From Aeromicrobium massiliense JC14 (GTDB lineage Bacteria; Actinomycetota; Actinomycetes; Propionibacteriales; Nocardioidaceae), in NCBI RefSeq assembly GCF_000312105.1, contig NZ_HE978637.1, forward strand, positions 310,001-374,000: a DNA stretch of 64,000 nt, given 5' to 3'. Below, in pieces: positions 43,486 to 52,146 of this stretch. The translations under genes and the position numbers were made by a program. The notes under the pieces were generated by a model. That model made no database searches, was not told where the DNA came from, and worked only from the letters and a program-made list of their open reading frames with translations. Within the stretch, counting starts at the first letter, position 1. Every line of letters begins with the position of its first letter.

Positions 43486-43686
43486 GCCGGGAGTGTGACC
43501 TGCGTCATGTCCGCGACGCCAGGTTCGAGGGGTCATCCTGTCCCGAAATGGGATGTTCATCCCAAACGCACCGCCGGGTGGCGCCGTGACGCAGGTCACG
43601 CCCTTTCGCCATGGTGAACTGCGGAGGCTGCCTGACCAGGCATTGTCACCCGCGGAGCTCGTCCGCACTTCCGTCTTGGAGGACAC
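43486..43686. promoter_or_regulatory. Divergent promoter region of the secreted-protein genes
   Basis: Holds GTGACCTGCGTCA (43495-43507) and its exact reverse complement at 43587-43599; both fit the GTGA-N6-TCA(C) CRP/GlxR pattern. Between them lies TGGGAT-GTTC-ATCCCA (43549-43564), a perfect 6-bp dyad. The arrangement is symmetrical enough to suggest joint control of both directions. Confidence 0.55.
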
Positions 43687-46320
43687 ATGCGACCACTCGC
43701 ACGCCGGGGAGCTGCCGTCGCGGCGCTTGCCCTCGCCGCCGCCACGTTGAACGCGCCCAGCGCGCACGCTGCTCCGGTCCGGGTACCGGACGGCCAAGCA
43801 GGAACGATCGAGGTGTGGGGGGCTTCTGGCGCCGCTCCGGTCCGCCTCACGTACGGGGCGGCCCGCTACGTGGCCGTCGAGCGGGGTGGCGCGAGTGACT
43901 CGGTCACGTTCGGGATCGGCGCCAGTGGGACGGTCGACGCCGTCGAGGGCTCCGGGGTCCTGGTCACGGGTCTTCCCGCTGCGCTGACGTCCAACGCTGC
44001 CGGGATCGATGCCACCACGAGCGCCGCCGTGGGGTGGGACAGGGACGGAGTCGCCTACGTGTGGGGGCAGCGTGCGCCGTCCATCGCCAACCTGTCGGGA
44101 GACCGGGTCGAGCAGATGTCACTCAGCACGACGTGGGGGCTGGCTCTCAAGCAGGACGGTTCGATCGAGGCGTTCGGAACCAGTGGCACGGGCGCCACGG
44201 TGCTGCCTGACCAGCTGACGAGTCCCGCGGCCGACGGGTTCGTCCGGTCCACCAAGGTGCTCACGTCGCCGTCGGGGACGTTCGGAGCAGCGTTGCGAGC
44301 CGACGGCACCGTGGTCGCGTGGGGGGCCTCGGCGCCCACCGGACTTTCCGGAAGCAGCGGGATCTCCGACGTGGCGGTGACGAATCAGCACGCCGTTGCG
44401 GTTCGGGCGGACGGCTCGCTCGAGCAGTGGGGCGGAGACGGCACCAAGACGTCTTTGCCGGCGGGTGACGACTACGTCGCCGTCGCCACGACGAACTCGT
44501 CGGCGGCCGCGACGACGACGGGCGGGGAGATCGCGGCCTGGATTCCCAACAAGGTCGCGGTCTCGGACGAGGTCAACGTCCCGGTCGAGCTGCAGGGACG
44601 CGCCGGGGGTGGTCTCGGAGGAGCCAACAGCACGTTCTTCCTCGTCTCGGCCGGGCCTGCCACGGGCGTCTCGTACCGTCTCGACTCCGCCGGAGTCCTC
44701 ACGGGAACCCCGTACGTCGGTGAGACCCTGACCGGTACTTCCGCCACGTTCACCGGTGGAGCGGCCGTCACCCAGCAGTGGGTCGCTGACGGTGAGCCGA
44801 TCGCAGACGCGACGGGAGCGACTCTCGAGGTCTCGCGCGAGCTGGTCGGCAAGCAGGTGGCCTTCCGCACCGAGGCGCTCCTCGGCGGCGTCCGGTCGAC
44901 GCATACGACAGCTCCCGTCACGGTGACCGCGTTCGGGGTGGCGGTGGCGGGCTCCGTGACCCCGTCGCCCGCCAAGGTCGGGGACCTGCTGACCGGCGTC
45001 CCGGCCACCTTTACCCGGCCGGATGCCCAGGTGTCGGTGCGGTGGACGGTCGACGGCGAGCCGGTCGACGGCGCCACCGGGACGACGTTCGCCCTGACGC
45101 GCGAGCACGTCGGCAAGCTGGTGCAGTTCGTGACGGTCGGCACCTGGGAGGGGTTCGAGGTCCAGAGCGCCCCGGGATCCTTCGTTGAGAGCGGCGACCC
45201 TCTCGCTGTCGTGGAGCCCGGTTCCATCTCGGGCACGCCGAAGGCGGGCCAGAGGCTCGTCGGTCGGCTCGCGAGGGCCAACGCCCTGGCCGCGACGTCT
45301 GCGATCGCCTGGCTGGACTCCGACGGCAACGTCGTTGCGACGACTGCCAACCTCGTCCTGACCGACGACCACGTCGGCGAGACGCTCGTGCTGCGCACGA
45401 CACTGCGGCTCGGCGACGAGCAGGTCGTCGACACCTCTGCGCCAATCGGCCCGATCCAGCCGGAGGACCCGCTCGCTGTGTTCCGCAAGGGAACGGTGAC
45501 GGGCACGGCGAAGGTCGGCCAGACGCTGACCGGTACGGCCGCGCGGTTCAACACCGGCGCTGCGACCGTCACGCGCCAGTGGCTCGCCGACGGGGAGGCG
45601 ATCGCGGGTGCCACCGGCACCACGTTCGTGCCGACGGTGGCTCAGGTGGGCAAGAAGATCGCGCTGCGCACCACGGGCGCGCTGCTCGGTGAGACCGCGA
45701 CGGATGTCTCGGCGGCGACGGCGAACGTCGCTCCGGCGACGGTGCCGAAGGCCAGCACGTCCGTGGCCGTCTCGGGTGCCACCACCGCCGCGTACGGCTC
45801 GACCGTGCGCTGGACGGTGACGGTCCGTGGCGGCAGCCCTGCCGGTGGCACCGTGACGGTGGCCGGGTCGGGCGTGAACGTCCGGGCCGCGGTCAGCCGC
45901 GGTCGTGCGGTCGTCACCCTGCCGCGGACGCTGGCCCCGGCCAGCCGCACGCTGCGGGTCACCTACAGCGGCGACGGCACGCACCTCGCGTCGTACCGCA
46001 ACCTCGGCCTGCGGGTCGTGAAGGCCAACGTCTCGGCGGCGGCCAAGGTCACCAAGAAGCCCACCAGCCGCAAGGCCGGCAAGGTCCGCGTCACCGTGCG
46101 CGGCGCGGGCCCGGTGCGAGCCGGCGGCCGCGTGACCGTGACCATCCAGAAGGGCAGCAAGCGGTACACCGTGCGCGGCAACGTCCGCTCCAACGGCACC
46201 GTCGACCTGACCCTGCGGAAGCTGGCGAAGGGCACCTGGACGGTCAAGGCCGTCTACGCCGGTGACGCCCGCTACAACGCCCGGGCCACGGGCGCCGTGC
46301 GGGTGAAGGTCAGCAAGTAG
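43687..46320 (+). CDS. Large secreted RCC1-like and Ig-like repeat protein
   Basis: 877 residues. A signal peptide (to ~residue 28, SAHA) is followed by an RCC1-like propeller region (~30-320) with repeated G-x-W/F-G strands ('YVWGQRAPS', 'EAFGTSG', 'VAWGASAPTG', 'LEQWGGDG'). Four ~85-90 residue modules with 'VG-x-x-LTGT-x-A-F' and 'W-x-x-DGEPI-x-x-ATG-x-T' cores start near residues 336, 420, 511 and 600. Two Ig-like domains (~690-780, ~780-877) share 'V-x-YSGD/YAGD'. It likely works at the cell surface in adhesion or matrix binding. No anchor motif is seen, so it may be released. Confidence 0.78.
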   Translation: MRPLARRGAAVAALALAAATLNAPSAHAAPVRVPDGQAGTIEVWGASGAAPVRLTYGAARYVAVERGGASDSVTFGIGASGTVDAVEGSGVLVTGLPAALTSNAAGIDATTSAAVGWDRDGVAYVWGQRAPSIANLSGDRVEQMSLSTTWGLALKQDGSIEAFGTSGTGATVLPDQLTSPAADGFVRSTKVLTSPSGTFGAALRADGTVVAWGASAPTGLSGSSGISDVAVTNQHAVAVRADGSLEQWGGDGTKTSLPAGDDYVAVATTNSSAAATTTGGEIAAWIPNKVAVSDEVNVPVELQGRAGGGLGGANSTFFLVSAGPATGVSYRLDSAGVLTGTPYVGETLTGTSATFTGGAAVTQQWVADGEPIADATGATLEVSRELVGKQVAFRTEALLGGVRSTHTTAPVTVTAFGVAVAGSVTPSPAKVGDLLTGVPATFTRPDAQVSVRWTVDGEPVDGATGTTFALTREHVGKLVQFVTVGTWEGFEVQSAPGSFVESGDPLAVVEPGSISGTPKAGQRLVGRLARANALAATSAIAWLDSDGNVVATTANLVLTDDHVGETLVLRTTLRLGDEQVVDTSAPIGPIQPEDPLAVFRKGTVTGTAKVGQTLTGTAARFNTGAATVTRQWLADGEAIAGATGTTFVPTVAQVGKKIALRTTGALLGETATDVSAATANVAPATVPKASTSVAVSGATTAAYGSTVRWTVTVRGGSPAGGTVTVAGSGVNVRAAVSRGRAVVTLPRTLAPASRTLRVTYSGDGTHLASYRNLGLRVVKANVSAAAKVTKKPTSRKAGKVRVTVRGAGPVRAGGRVTVTIQKGSKRYTVRGNVRSNGTVDLTLRKLAKGTWTVKAVYAGDARYNARATGAVRVKVSK

Positions 46321-46330
46321 CACCACCCGC

Positions 46331-46364
46331 GGAGGGGGTCGGGCCTGCGGGCCCGGCCCCCTCC
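46331..46364. terminator. Terminator after the RCC1/Ig-like gene
   Basis: GGAGGGGGTCGGGCC (46331-46345) pairs with 46350-46364 (one G-T pair) around a 4-base loop, ten bases after the stop. Confidence 0.75.
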
Positions 46365-46378
46365 GTCGTGCGTGAGGG

Positions 46379-46744
46379 CCCTCGACAGGCTCGGGGAGCG
46401 TGGTGCGGCTCGGGGAGCGGGGTGCGCTCCTTGAGCTTGTCGAAAGGAGCCCCTCGACAAGCTCGGGGAGCGGGCCCCTCGACAGGCTCGGGGAGCGGGT
46501 GCGGCTCGCCGGCGTCCGGTGGCTGAGCTTGTCGAAGCCCCTCGACAGGCTCGGGGAGCGCGGCCGCGGCTCGGGGAGCGGGTGCGGGCCTTCGCTCCTT
46601 GAGCTTGTCGAAAGGAGCCCCTCGACAGGCTCGGGGAGCGGGTGCCGCTCGAGGAACGGGCCCCTCGACAGGCTCGGGGAGCGGGGACGCGCGAAGGGCC
46701 CACCGGGACGTCCGGTGGGCCCTTCGACAGGCTCAGGGAGCGGG
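46379..46744. repeat. Array of ~10 copies of the CTCGACAGGCTCGGGGAGCG repeat
   Basis: A 366-base block made of the 22-24 bp repeat in both orientations. Forward copies begin near 46379, 46450, 46475, 46538, 46619, 46660 and 46720. Reverse copies lie at 46426-46450, 46521-46537 and 46594-46619. Two 14-base fragments (GCTCGGGGAGCGGG) lie at 46407 and 46569. Spacers are irregular, so it is not a CRISPR. The block fills the junction between two convergent genes. Confidence 0.8.
46692..46726. terminator. Terminator hairpin at the end of the second PucR-like gene
   Basis: A 15-bp perfect stem, 46692-46706 with 46712-46726 and a GACGT loop (GGGCCCACCGG arm), about 30 bases beyond the stop of the minus-strand regulator. 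Its right end runs into a repeat copy. Confidence 0.65.
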
Positions 46745-46756
46745 TACCTGGAAGCG

Positions 46757-47902
46757 TCAGAGGTGGGTGCGCCAGCGGGGGAGGGCGGCGCGCAGGGCGA
46801 CGACGAGCTCGAGCCGCTGCAGCGGGTCGTCCAGCGCCTGGCCGAACAGCTCACGCACCGTCTTCATGCGGCTGTGCGCGGTCTGCGGCGGCACGTGCAG
46901 CTCGCGCGCGATCGTGTTCGTCGGCCGGCCCAGCTCCAGCGACATGAGCAGCACCTCGCCCAGGTCGACCTTCCGTCGGGCGGGCATGCCGTCGAGCACC
47001 GACAGGTGCTTGCGGATCGCCAGCTCGGCCAGCAGGGCGTCGCTCTCGGCCACCAGCTCGCCGAGCAGGTCCTCGCACGCCACCAGGCGCGGACGTCCGG
47101 ACGTGCCTCGCTCGCGCAACAGGCGCACCGCCCGCCGGGTGAGCGCGACGGCGTCGCCGGCCTCGGCGAGCGGCACGGCCGGGCCGGTCACCGCGGGGCC
47201 GTCGACGAGCGCCTCCAGCACCTCCGGCGCCCAGGTGTGCGCGACGAGGACGGCCGTGGGCTCCGCGGCCCGGATCGACCCCGGCGCGTCCAGCAGCGCG
47301 GCAGGCAGGGGAGCGTCCAGCGAGATCACCGGGACGACGAGCGCGGCCGGGTCGAGGCCGCTCACCGCGGCCAGCTGCACGAGCTCGGCGGACGACTGCC
47401 GGCCGAACGCGGCCGTCGCCATGCGGGCGCGCCGCTCGGGCTCGCTGAGCTCGCGCAGGCGGTGGGTGCGGTCTAGGCCGCGGCGCGCCCACACGTGCAG
47501 GCGCGCCAGGTAGGTGGTGAGGTCCTCGCGCAGGCCGACCTGGCCGTCGCGGTTGACCAGGTCGCCGACGACGCTGTCCAGGCTCTTGTGCAGGGCGCTG
47601 CGGGCGACGTCGAACGCGGCGTCCAGGTCGGCGGGGGTGAAGCCGCGGTGCGCCTGGCGCTGGCCGATGCGGTCCATGAGCGGGCCGACCCGGCGGGCCG
47701 CGCGCTCGACGTCGGCGTCGTGCTCGACGAACGCGTCGACGGCCGCGCGCACCAGCTCGCTAAGCAGCTCGTCGGTGGCGCCGCCCGTGGCCCGCACGAC
47801 CGCCTGGTCGATGCGGTGGCACAGGGAGTCGAGCCGGTGGTCCGGCACCTCGTGCGCCGAAGGGTACGTGCGCGGTCGTTCCGGTCTGGCCGGCATCTCC
47901 AT
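46757..47902 (-). CDS. PucR-like regulator next to the mce operon
   Basis: 381 residues. The C-terminus 'LGEVLLMSLELGRPTNTIARELHVPPQTAHSRMKTVRELFGQALDDPLQRLELVVALRAAL' is a PucR/CdaR-type helix-turn-helix with the usual tail; the rest is helical with a mixed sensor-like region. It is divergent from the mce operon 320 bases away and could control it, but direct evidence is lacking. ATG at 47902 or the in-frame ATG at 47896 (MEM) are both possible starts. Confidence 0.72.
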   Translation of the reverse strand: MEMPARPERPRTYPSAHEVPDHRLDSLCHRIDQAVVRATGGATDELLSELVRAAVDAFVEHDADVERAARRVGPLMDRIGQRQAHRGFTPADLDAAFDVARSALHKSLDSVVGDLVNRDGQVGLREDLTTYLARLHVWARRGLDRTHRLRELSEPERRARMATAAFGRQSSAELVQLAAVSGLDPAALVVPVISLDAPLPAALLDAPGSIRAAEPTAVLVAHTWAPEVLEALVDGPAVTGPAVPLAEAGDAVALTRRAVRLLRERGTSGRPRLVACEDLLGELVAESDALLAELAIRKHLSVLDGMPARRKVDLGEVLLMSLELGRPTNTIARELHVPPQTAHSRMKTVRELFGQALDDPLQRLELVVALRAALPRWRTHL

Positions 47903-48222
47903 GAGGGTCACTGCTCTCTCCCACCCGTCGTGGTGCACTGGGCACCGAACGTCGAGGGGGCGACACGCTGATCTACGCACGCGCGCTCGGGCCCGCACAA
48001 GCCGGATCCGGCGCTTCGACTTGCGCCGGGTCGTTTCTTGTGACGGGGCTGACAAAGAAAGGTTACGAAACGATTACGAAAGTGCTCGATGTCGTTCGAC
48101 CGAGCCGGGGTGACGCACGCCATACCTACGTTCGTCGCCAGGCGCCGGCCGGCTGAGGGGGCGGCCGGCGCCTGACCCAGACCACGGCGCGCCCTCGGGG
48201 GACGCGCACGGATCGGAGGAAC
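47903..48222. promoter_or_regulatory. Divergent region between the PucR-like regulator and the mce operon
   Basis: 320 bases without a gene. Around 48039-48081 it holds TGTGA-CGGGGC-TGACA (near CRP-like, 48039-48054) and a direct repeat TTACGAAA at 48063-48070 and 48074-48081, one helical turn apart. This AT-richer stretch is the best candidate for operator and promoter. GGAGGA precedes the first mce gene. Confidence 0.5.
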
Positions 48223-49998
48223 ATGGGCGGCACCGTCGTCGTCGAGGGGCTCACCAAGAGCTACGGGCGTCAGAACATCTGGCGCGACGTGACCCTCACG
48301 CTCCCGCCGGGCGAGATCACCGCGCTGCTGGGCCCGTCGGGCACCGGCAAGTCGGTGTTCCTCAAGTCCGTCATGGGGCTCGTGCAGCCCGAGCACGGCA
48401 CCATCCACGTCGACGGCGTCGACATGGTGAAGGCCAAGGAGGCACAGCGCCTGGAGATGCGCAAGCGCTTCGGGGTGCTGTTCCAGGACGGCGCACTGTT
48501 CGGCTCCATGAACGTCTACGACAACGTCGCCTTCCCGCTGCGCGAGCACACCCGGCTGGACGAGCGCGAGATCAAGCGCATCGTCAACGAGAAGCTCGAC
48601 CTCGTCGGGCTGCTCGGCCAGGAGCACAAGGTGCCCGGCGAGATCTCCGGCGGCATGAAGAAGCGCGCCGGCCTGGCCCGCGCGCTGGTCACCGACCCGG
48701 CGATCATCCTCATCGACGAGCCCGACTCCGGCCTCGACCCCGTGCGCACGTCGAACCTGGCGCAACTGCTCATGGAGGTCAACACCGCCACGGACGCCAC
48801 GATGCTCGTCGTCACGCACAACATCGAGCTCGCGCGGACGCTGCCGGACAACCTCGGCATGCTGTACCGCCGCGAGCTGGTCATGTTCGGCCCGCGCGAG
48901 GAGTTCCTGCTCACCGACCACCCGGTCGTCTCGCAGTTCATGAGCGGCGACCCCGAGGGGCCGATCGGCATGAGCGAGGAGACCGACCACCGCGACGTGC
49001 CGGTCGACCCCGGGTTCGACGACCCGGCCGGCTTCCCGGGCGGCACCGCGCTGCTGTCACGCCACGCCGGCGCCCGCTCGATCGAGGTTCTGCCGCGCCA
49101 GCTCGTGCCGCGCAGCGGCCAGCCGCGGGCGGCCACGACCCGCCACCGCGAGCGGGTCGCCAGCGGCGCCGCGCCGCTGTACGTCGCCGACGACGACGAG
49201 CGTGAACGAGTCCCGACCCCACCCCGTCCGGGCCCGGTCGGCGCCGCGCTGGCCGCCACCGGCGACCTGTTCGCGCTGGGCCTCGACACGGCGCGGATGA
49301 CGTTCAAGCGTCCGTTCGCCGGACGCGAGCTGCTCGAGCAGTTCTGGTTCGTGGTCAGCGTGTCGTGGGTGCCGGCGATGCTGGTGGCCATCCCGTTCGG
49401 CGCGGTCATCGCGCTGCAGCTGGGCACGCTGACCCGCCAGGTCGGCGCCGAGTCGTTCACCGGTGCGGCGAGCGTGCTGGCCGTCGTCCAGCAGGCCGCC
49501 CCGATCGTCACGACGCTGGTCATCGCCGGCGCCGGCGGTGCGGCCATCTGCGCCGAGATCGGCGCCCGGACGATCCGCGACGAGATCGACGCCATGCGGG
49601 TCATCGGCATCTCGCCGGTGCAACGCCTGGTCGTGCCCCGCGTGCTCGCCTGCGTCGCCGCGGCCGTGCTGCTCAACGGCCTCGTCTCGGTGGTCGGCGT
49701 GCTCGGCGGCTACGTGTTCAACGTCCTCGTGCAGGGCGGCACCCCGGGCGCCTACCTGGCCAGCTTCACCGCGCTCGCGCAGATCCAGGACCTGATCGTG
49801 GGCGAGATCAAGGCGGTCATCTTCGGCCTCATCGCCGGCGTCGTGGCCTGCTACCGCGGGCTGAACACCGCGCCCGGCCCCAAGGGCGTCGGCGAGGCGG
49901 TCATGCAGTCGGTCGTCATCACGTTCCTCATGCTCTTCTTCGTCAACTTCGTCGTCACCACGCTGTACCTGCAGCTGGTGCCGGGCAAGGGGGCCTGA
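48223..49998 (+). CDS. Mce transporter ATPase-permease fusion (Mkl + YrbE-A)
   Basis: 591 residues in one frame. Residues 1-~260 are a MlaF/Mkl-type ATPase: GPSGTGKS (37-44), signature ISGGMKKRAGLARAL (~144-158), Walker B IILIDEPDSGLDP. A charged, probably disordered linker (~265-335) joins it to a YrbE/MlaE permease (~340-591) with 'LGTLTRQVGAESFTGAASVLAVVQQAAP', 'AEIGARTIRDEIDAMRVIGI' and five membrane segments. Normally these are separate genes. It should be the energy and half-pore part of a lipid or steroid importer. It heads the operon. Confidence 0.85.
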   Translation: MGGTVVVEGLTKSYGRQNIWRDVTLTLPPGEITALLGPSGTGKSVFLKSVMGLVQPEHGTIHVDGVDMVKAKEAQRLEMRKRFGVLFQDGALFGSMNVYDNVAFPLREHTRLDEREIKRIVNEKLDLVGLLGQEHKVPGEISGGMKKRAGLARALVTDPAIILIDEPDSGLDPVRTSNLAQLLMEVNTATDATMLVVTHNIELARTLPDNLGMLYRRELVMFGPREEFLLTDHPVVSQFMSGDPEGPIGMSEETDHRDVPVDPGFDDPAGFPGGTALLSRHAGARSIEVLPRQLVPRSGQPRAATTRHRERVASGAAPLYVADDDERERVPTPPRPGPVGAALAATGDLFALGLDTARMTFKRPFAGRELLEQFWFVVSVSWVPAMLVAIPFGAVIALQLGTLTRQVGAESFTGAASVLAVVQQAAPIVTTLVIAGAGGAAICAEIGARTIRDEIDAMRVIGISPVQRLVVPRVLACVAAAVLLNGLVSVVGVLGGYVFNVLVQGGTPGAYLASFTALAQIQDLIVGEIKAVIFGLIAGVVACYRGLNTAPGPKGVGEAVMQSVVITFLMLFFVNFVVTTLYLQLVPGKGA

Positions 49999-49999
49999 C

Positions 50000-50842
50000 A
50001 TGGCCGAGCTCGCCGCCGGGTCCCGCAAGCGCTGGTGGGACCGCCCCGTCGACGCGCTGGCGCGCATGGGCGAGGACATCCGCTTCCACGGCCAGGTCAT
50101 CGCCTGGATCCCGCGGACGATCGTGCGCTACCCGCGCGACATCGCCCGCCTGCTCACCGAGGTCAGCTTCGGGTCCGGCGCCCTCGCCGTCATCGGCGGC
50201 ACGATCGGCGTGATGGTCGGCATGACGCTGTTCGTCGGCACCGTGGTCGGCATGCAGGGCTACGCCGCCCTCGACCAGATCGGCACCTCGACGCTCAACG
50301 GGTTCATCTCGGCCTACTTCAACACCCGCGAGATCGCCCCGCTCGTCGCAGCGCTCGCGCTGTCGGCCACCGTCGGGTCGGGCTTCACCGCCCAGCTCGG
50401 CGCCATGCGCATCAACGAGGAGGTCGACGCCCTCGACGTCATGGCCGTGCCGAGCATCCCGTACCTGGTCACCACGCGGGTGATCGCCGGGTTCATCGCG
50501 ATCATCCCGCTGTACGTGATCGGCCTGCTGACGTCCTACCTCGGCTCGCGGCTGGTGACGGTCTACCTCTACGGCCAGTCCGCGGGCACGTACGACCACT
50601 ACTTCAACCTGTTCCTGCCGCCGATCGACATCCTGCTGTCGTTCGCGAAGGTGCTCGTGTTCTCGGTGCTGATCATCCTCATCCACTGCCGTCTCGGCTT
50701 CCGCGCGACCGGCGGGCCGGCGGGCGTGGGCGTGGCGGTCGGCACCGCGGTGCGGCGCAGCATCGTCACCGTCGCGATCCTCGACCTGGTGCTGTCGATG
50801 GCGCTGTGGGGCACCACCACGACCGTGCGGATCGCCGGATGA
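50000..50842 (+). CDS. yrbEB: Mce operon YrbE/MlaE permease B
   Basis: 280 residues, the normal size of YrbE permeases. MlaE markers: 'VGTVVGMQGYAALDQIGTSTLNGFISAYFNTREIAPLVAALALSATVGSGFTAQLGAMRINEEVDALDVMAVPSIPYLV' (the E-R/I-x-x-L-D-A-M-like cytoplasmic helix). It pairs with the permease half of the fused protein to form the pore. The ATG lies one base after the previous stop and the stop overlaps the first MCE gene (ATGA). Confidence 0.9.
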   Translation: MAELAAGSRKRWWDRPVDALARMGEDIRFHGQVIAWIPRTIVRYPRDIARLLTEVSFGSGALAVIGGTIGVMVGMTLFVGTVVGMQGYAALDQIGTSTLNGFISAYFNTREIAPLVAALALSATVGSGFTAQLGAMRINEEVDALDVMAVPSIPYLVTTRVIAGFIAIIPLYVIGLLTSYLGSRLVTVYLYGQSAGTYDHYFNLFLPPIDILLSFAKVLVFSVLIILIHCRLGFRATGGPAGVGVAVGTAVRRSIVTVAILDLVLSMALWGTTTTVRIAG

Positions 50843-52146
50843 CCGCCCGCCCGCGCATCCTCGACGCCCTGCTCGGCCTGGGCTACCTGCTGCTGGCCGC
50901 CGCGCTGCTCGTCGTGGCCGGCATGGCCTACCAGCGCACGTTCGTGCCCAGCGTCGACGTGACGCTCGAGACCGCCGCCGTCGGCAACGCGCTCAAGAAG
51001 GGCTCGGACGTGAAGCTCAACGGCGTCCCGGTCGGCGAGGTGAAGCAGGTGCGCTCGTCGGCTGACGGCGCCACGCTCACCCTGGCCCTCGACCCCGACA
51101 CCGCCGAGTCGCTGCCGCAGGGCACCACCGCCCGGCTGCTGCCCAAGACGCTGTTCGGCGAGCGGTTCGTCGCGCTCGTCCGGCCGCAGCAGGCCGGCGC
51201 CACCGGCGTCACGGCCGGCACGACGCTGCGCCAGGACACCAGCGACGAGGCGGTCGAGCTCGAGGAGGTGCTGGACGAGCTGCTGCCGGTGCTGCAGTCG
51301 ATCCAGCCCGAGAAGCTCTCGGCCACGCTCGGCGAGCTCGCCGCCATGCTCCGCGGGCGCGGCGACGACATCGCCGGCACGCTCGACGACTGGCAGGCCT
51401 ACCTGAAGCGCATCAACCCGCTCGTGCCGCAGATCGCCGACGACCTGGCCAAGCTGGCCGACGTCGCCGACACCTACGAGACCGCGCTGCCCGACCTGCT
51501 CGACGCGCTCGACTCGATGACCACCACGACGAAGACGCTGGTCGAGGAGCGCAAGGGCCTGGCCGACGTCTACGCCTCGGTGACGAGCATGTCGCGCAGC
51601 ACCGACGCATGGCTGGGGAGGAACCAGGGCCGCATCGTCGTGCTGGCCGACGAGAGCCGCTCCGCGCTGGCCGCCGTCGAGCCGTACGCGGTGCAGTTCC
51701 CGTGCCTGCTCAAGGCGACCCGCCAGCTCGTCCCGGTCATGGACGACGTGCTCGGCAGGGGCACGTCCGAGCCCGGCCTCCACGTGACGCTCAACGTCGT
51801 CGAGGGCCAGGGCCGCTACCTGGCCGGCGACAAGCCCACGATCACCAGCAGCGGCGCGCCCCGGTGCCCGTACGTGACCGGGCAGACCGGCACGCGTCCG
51901 GCCCCGGCCGCGGGCGCCTCGGCGTCGACGGCACCCGCTGCCATCCCGGCCCCGCCCAACGCCCAGGTCGACGCGAGCACGCTCGCGGCCGCCAGCGGCC
52001 TGGGCGAGGCGAACTCGCCGGCCGAGAACCAGCTGATCGCCGAGCTGCTCGCGCCCACCCGGGCGATGGCGCCCTCGGACTACCCGGACTGGGGGAGCCT
52101 GCTCGTCGGGCCCACCCTGCGCGGCACGGAGGTGAGCCTGCGATGA
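50839..52146 (+). CDS. mceA: MCE protein A of the operon
   Basis: 435 residues. One N-terminal membrane helix (LLGLGYLLLAAALLVVAGMAY) is followed by an MCE domain ('KKGSDVKLNGVPVGEVKQVRSS' and 'LFGERFVALVRP'), a long helical stretch and a C-terminal proline/alanine-rich region. MCE proteins form a hexameric tube from the permease to the outer layers, through which lipid moves. The ATG overlaps the permease stop. Genes A to F are named here by order in the operon. Confidence 0.88.
   Translation: MTARPRILDALLGLGYLLLAAALLVVAGMAYQRTFVPSVDVTLETAAVGNALKKGSDVKLNGVPVGEVKQVRSSADGATLTLALDPDTAESLPQGTTARLLPKTLFGERFVALVRPQQAGATGVTAGTTLRQDTSDEAVELEEVLDELLPVLQSIQPEKLSATLGELAAMLRGRGDDIAGTLDDWQAYLKRINPLVPQIADDLAKLADVADTYETALPDLLDALDSMTTTTKTLVEERKGLADVYASVTSMSRSTDAWLGRNQGRIVVLADESRSALAAVEPYAVQFPCLLKATRQLVPVMDDVLGRGTSEPGLHVTLNVVEGQGRYLAGDKPTITSSGAPRCPYVTGQTGTRPAPAAGASASTAPAAIPAPPNAQVDASTLAAASGLGEANSPAENQLIAELLAPTRAMAPSDYPDWGSLLVGPTLRGTEVSLR

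Noticed and set aside
46379-46744. Repeat array considered as a CRISPR
   Set aside because: Copies are in both orientations, spacers differ greatly in length (from none to about 40 bases), and no cas gene is near.
44119-46854. Long minus-strand open frame with repeated 'PEPVEG' stretches
   Set aside because: It is antisense to the RCC1/Ig-like gene, and the repeated peptide is just the TTCGACAGGCTC repeat array read as protein.
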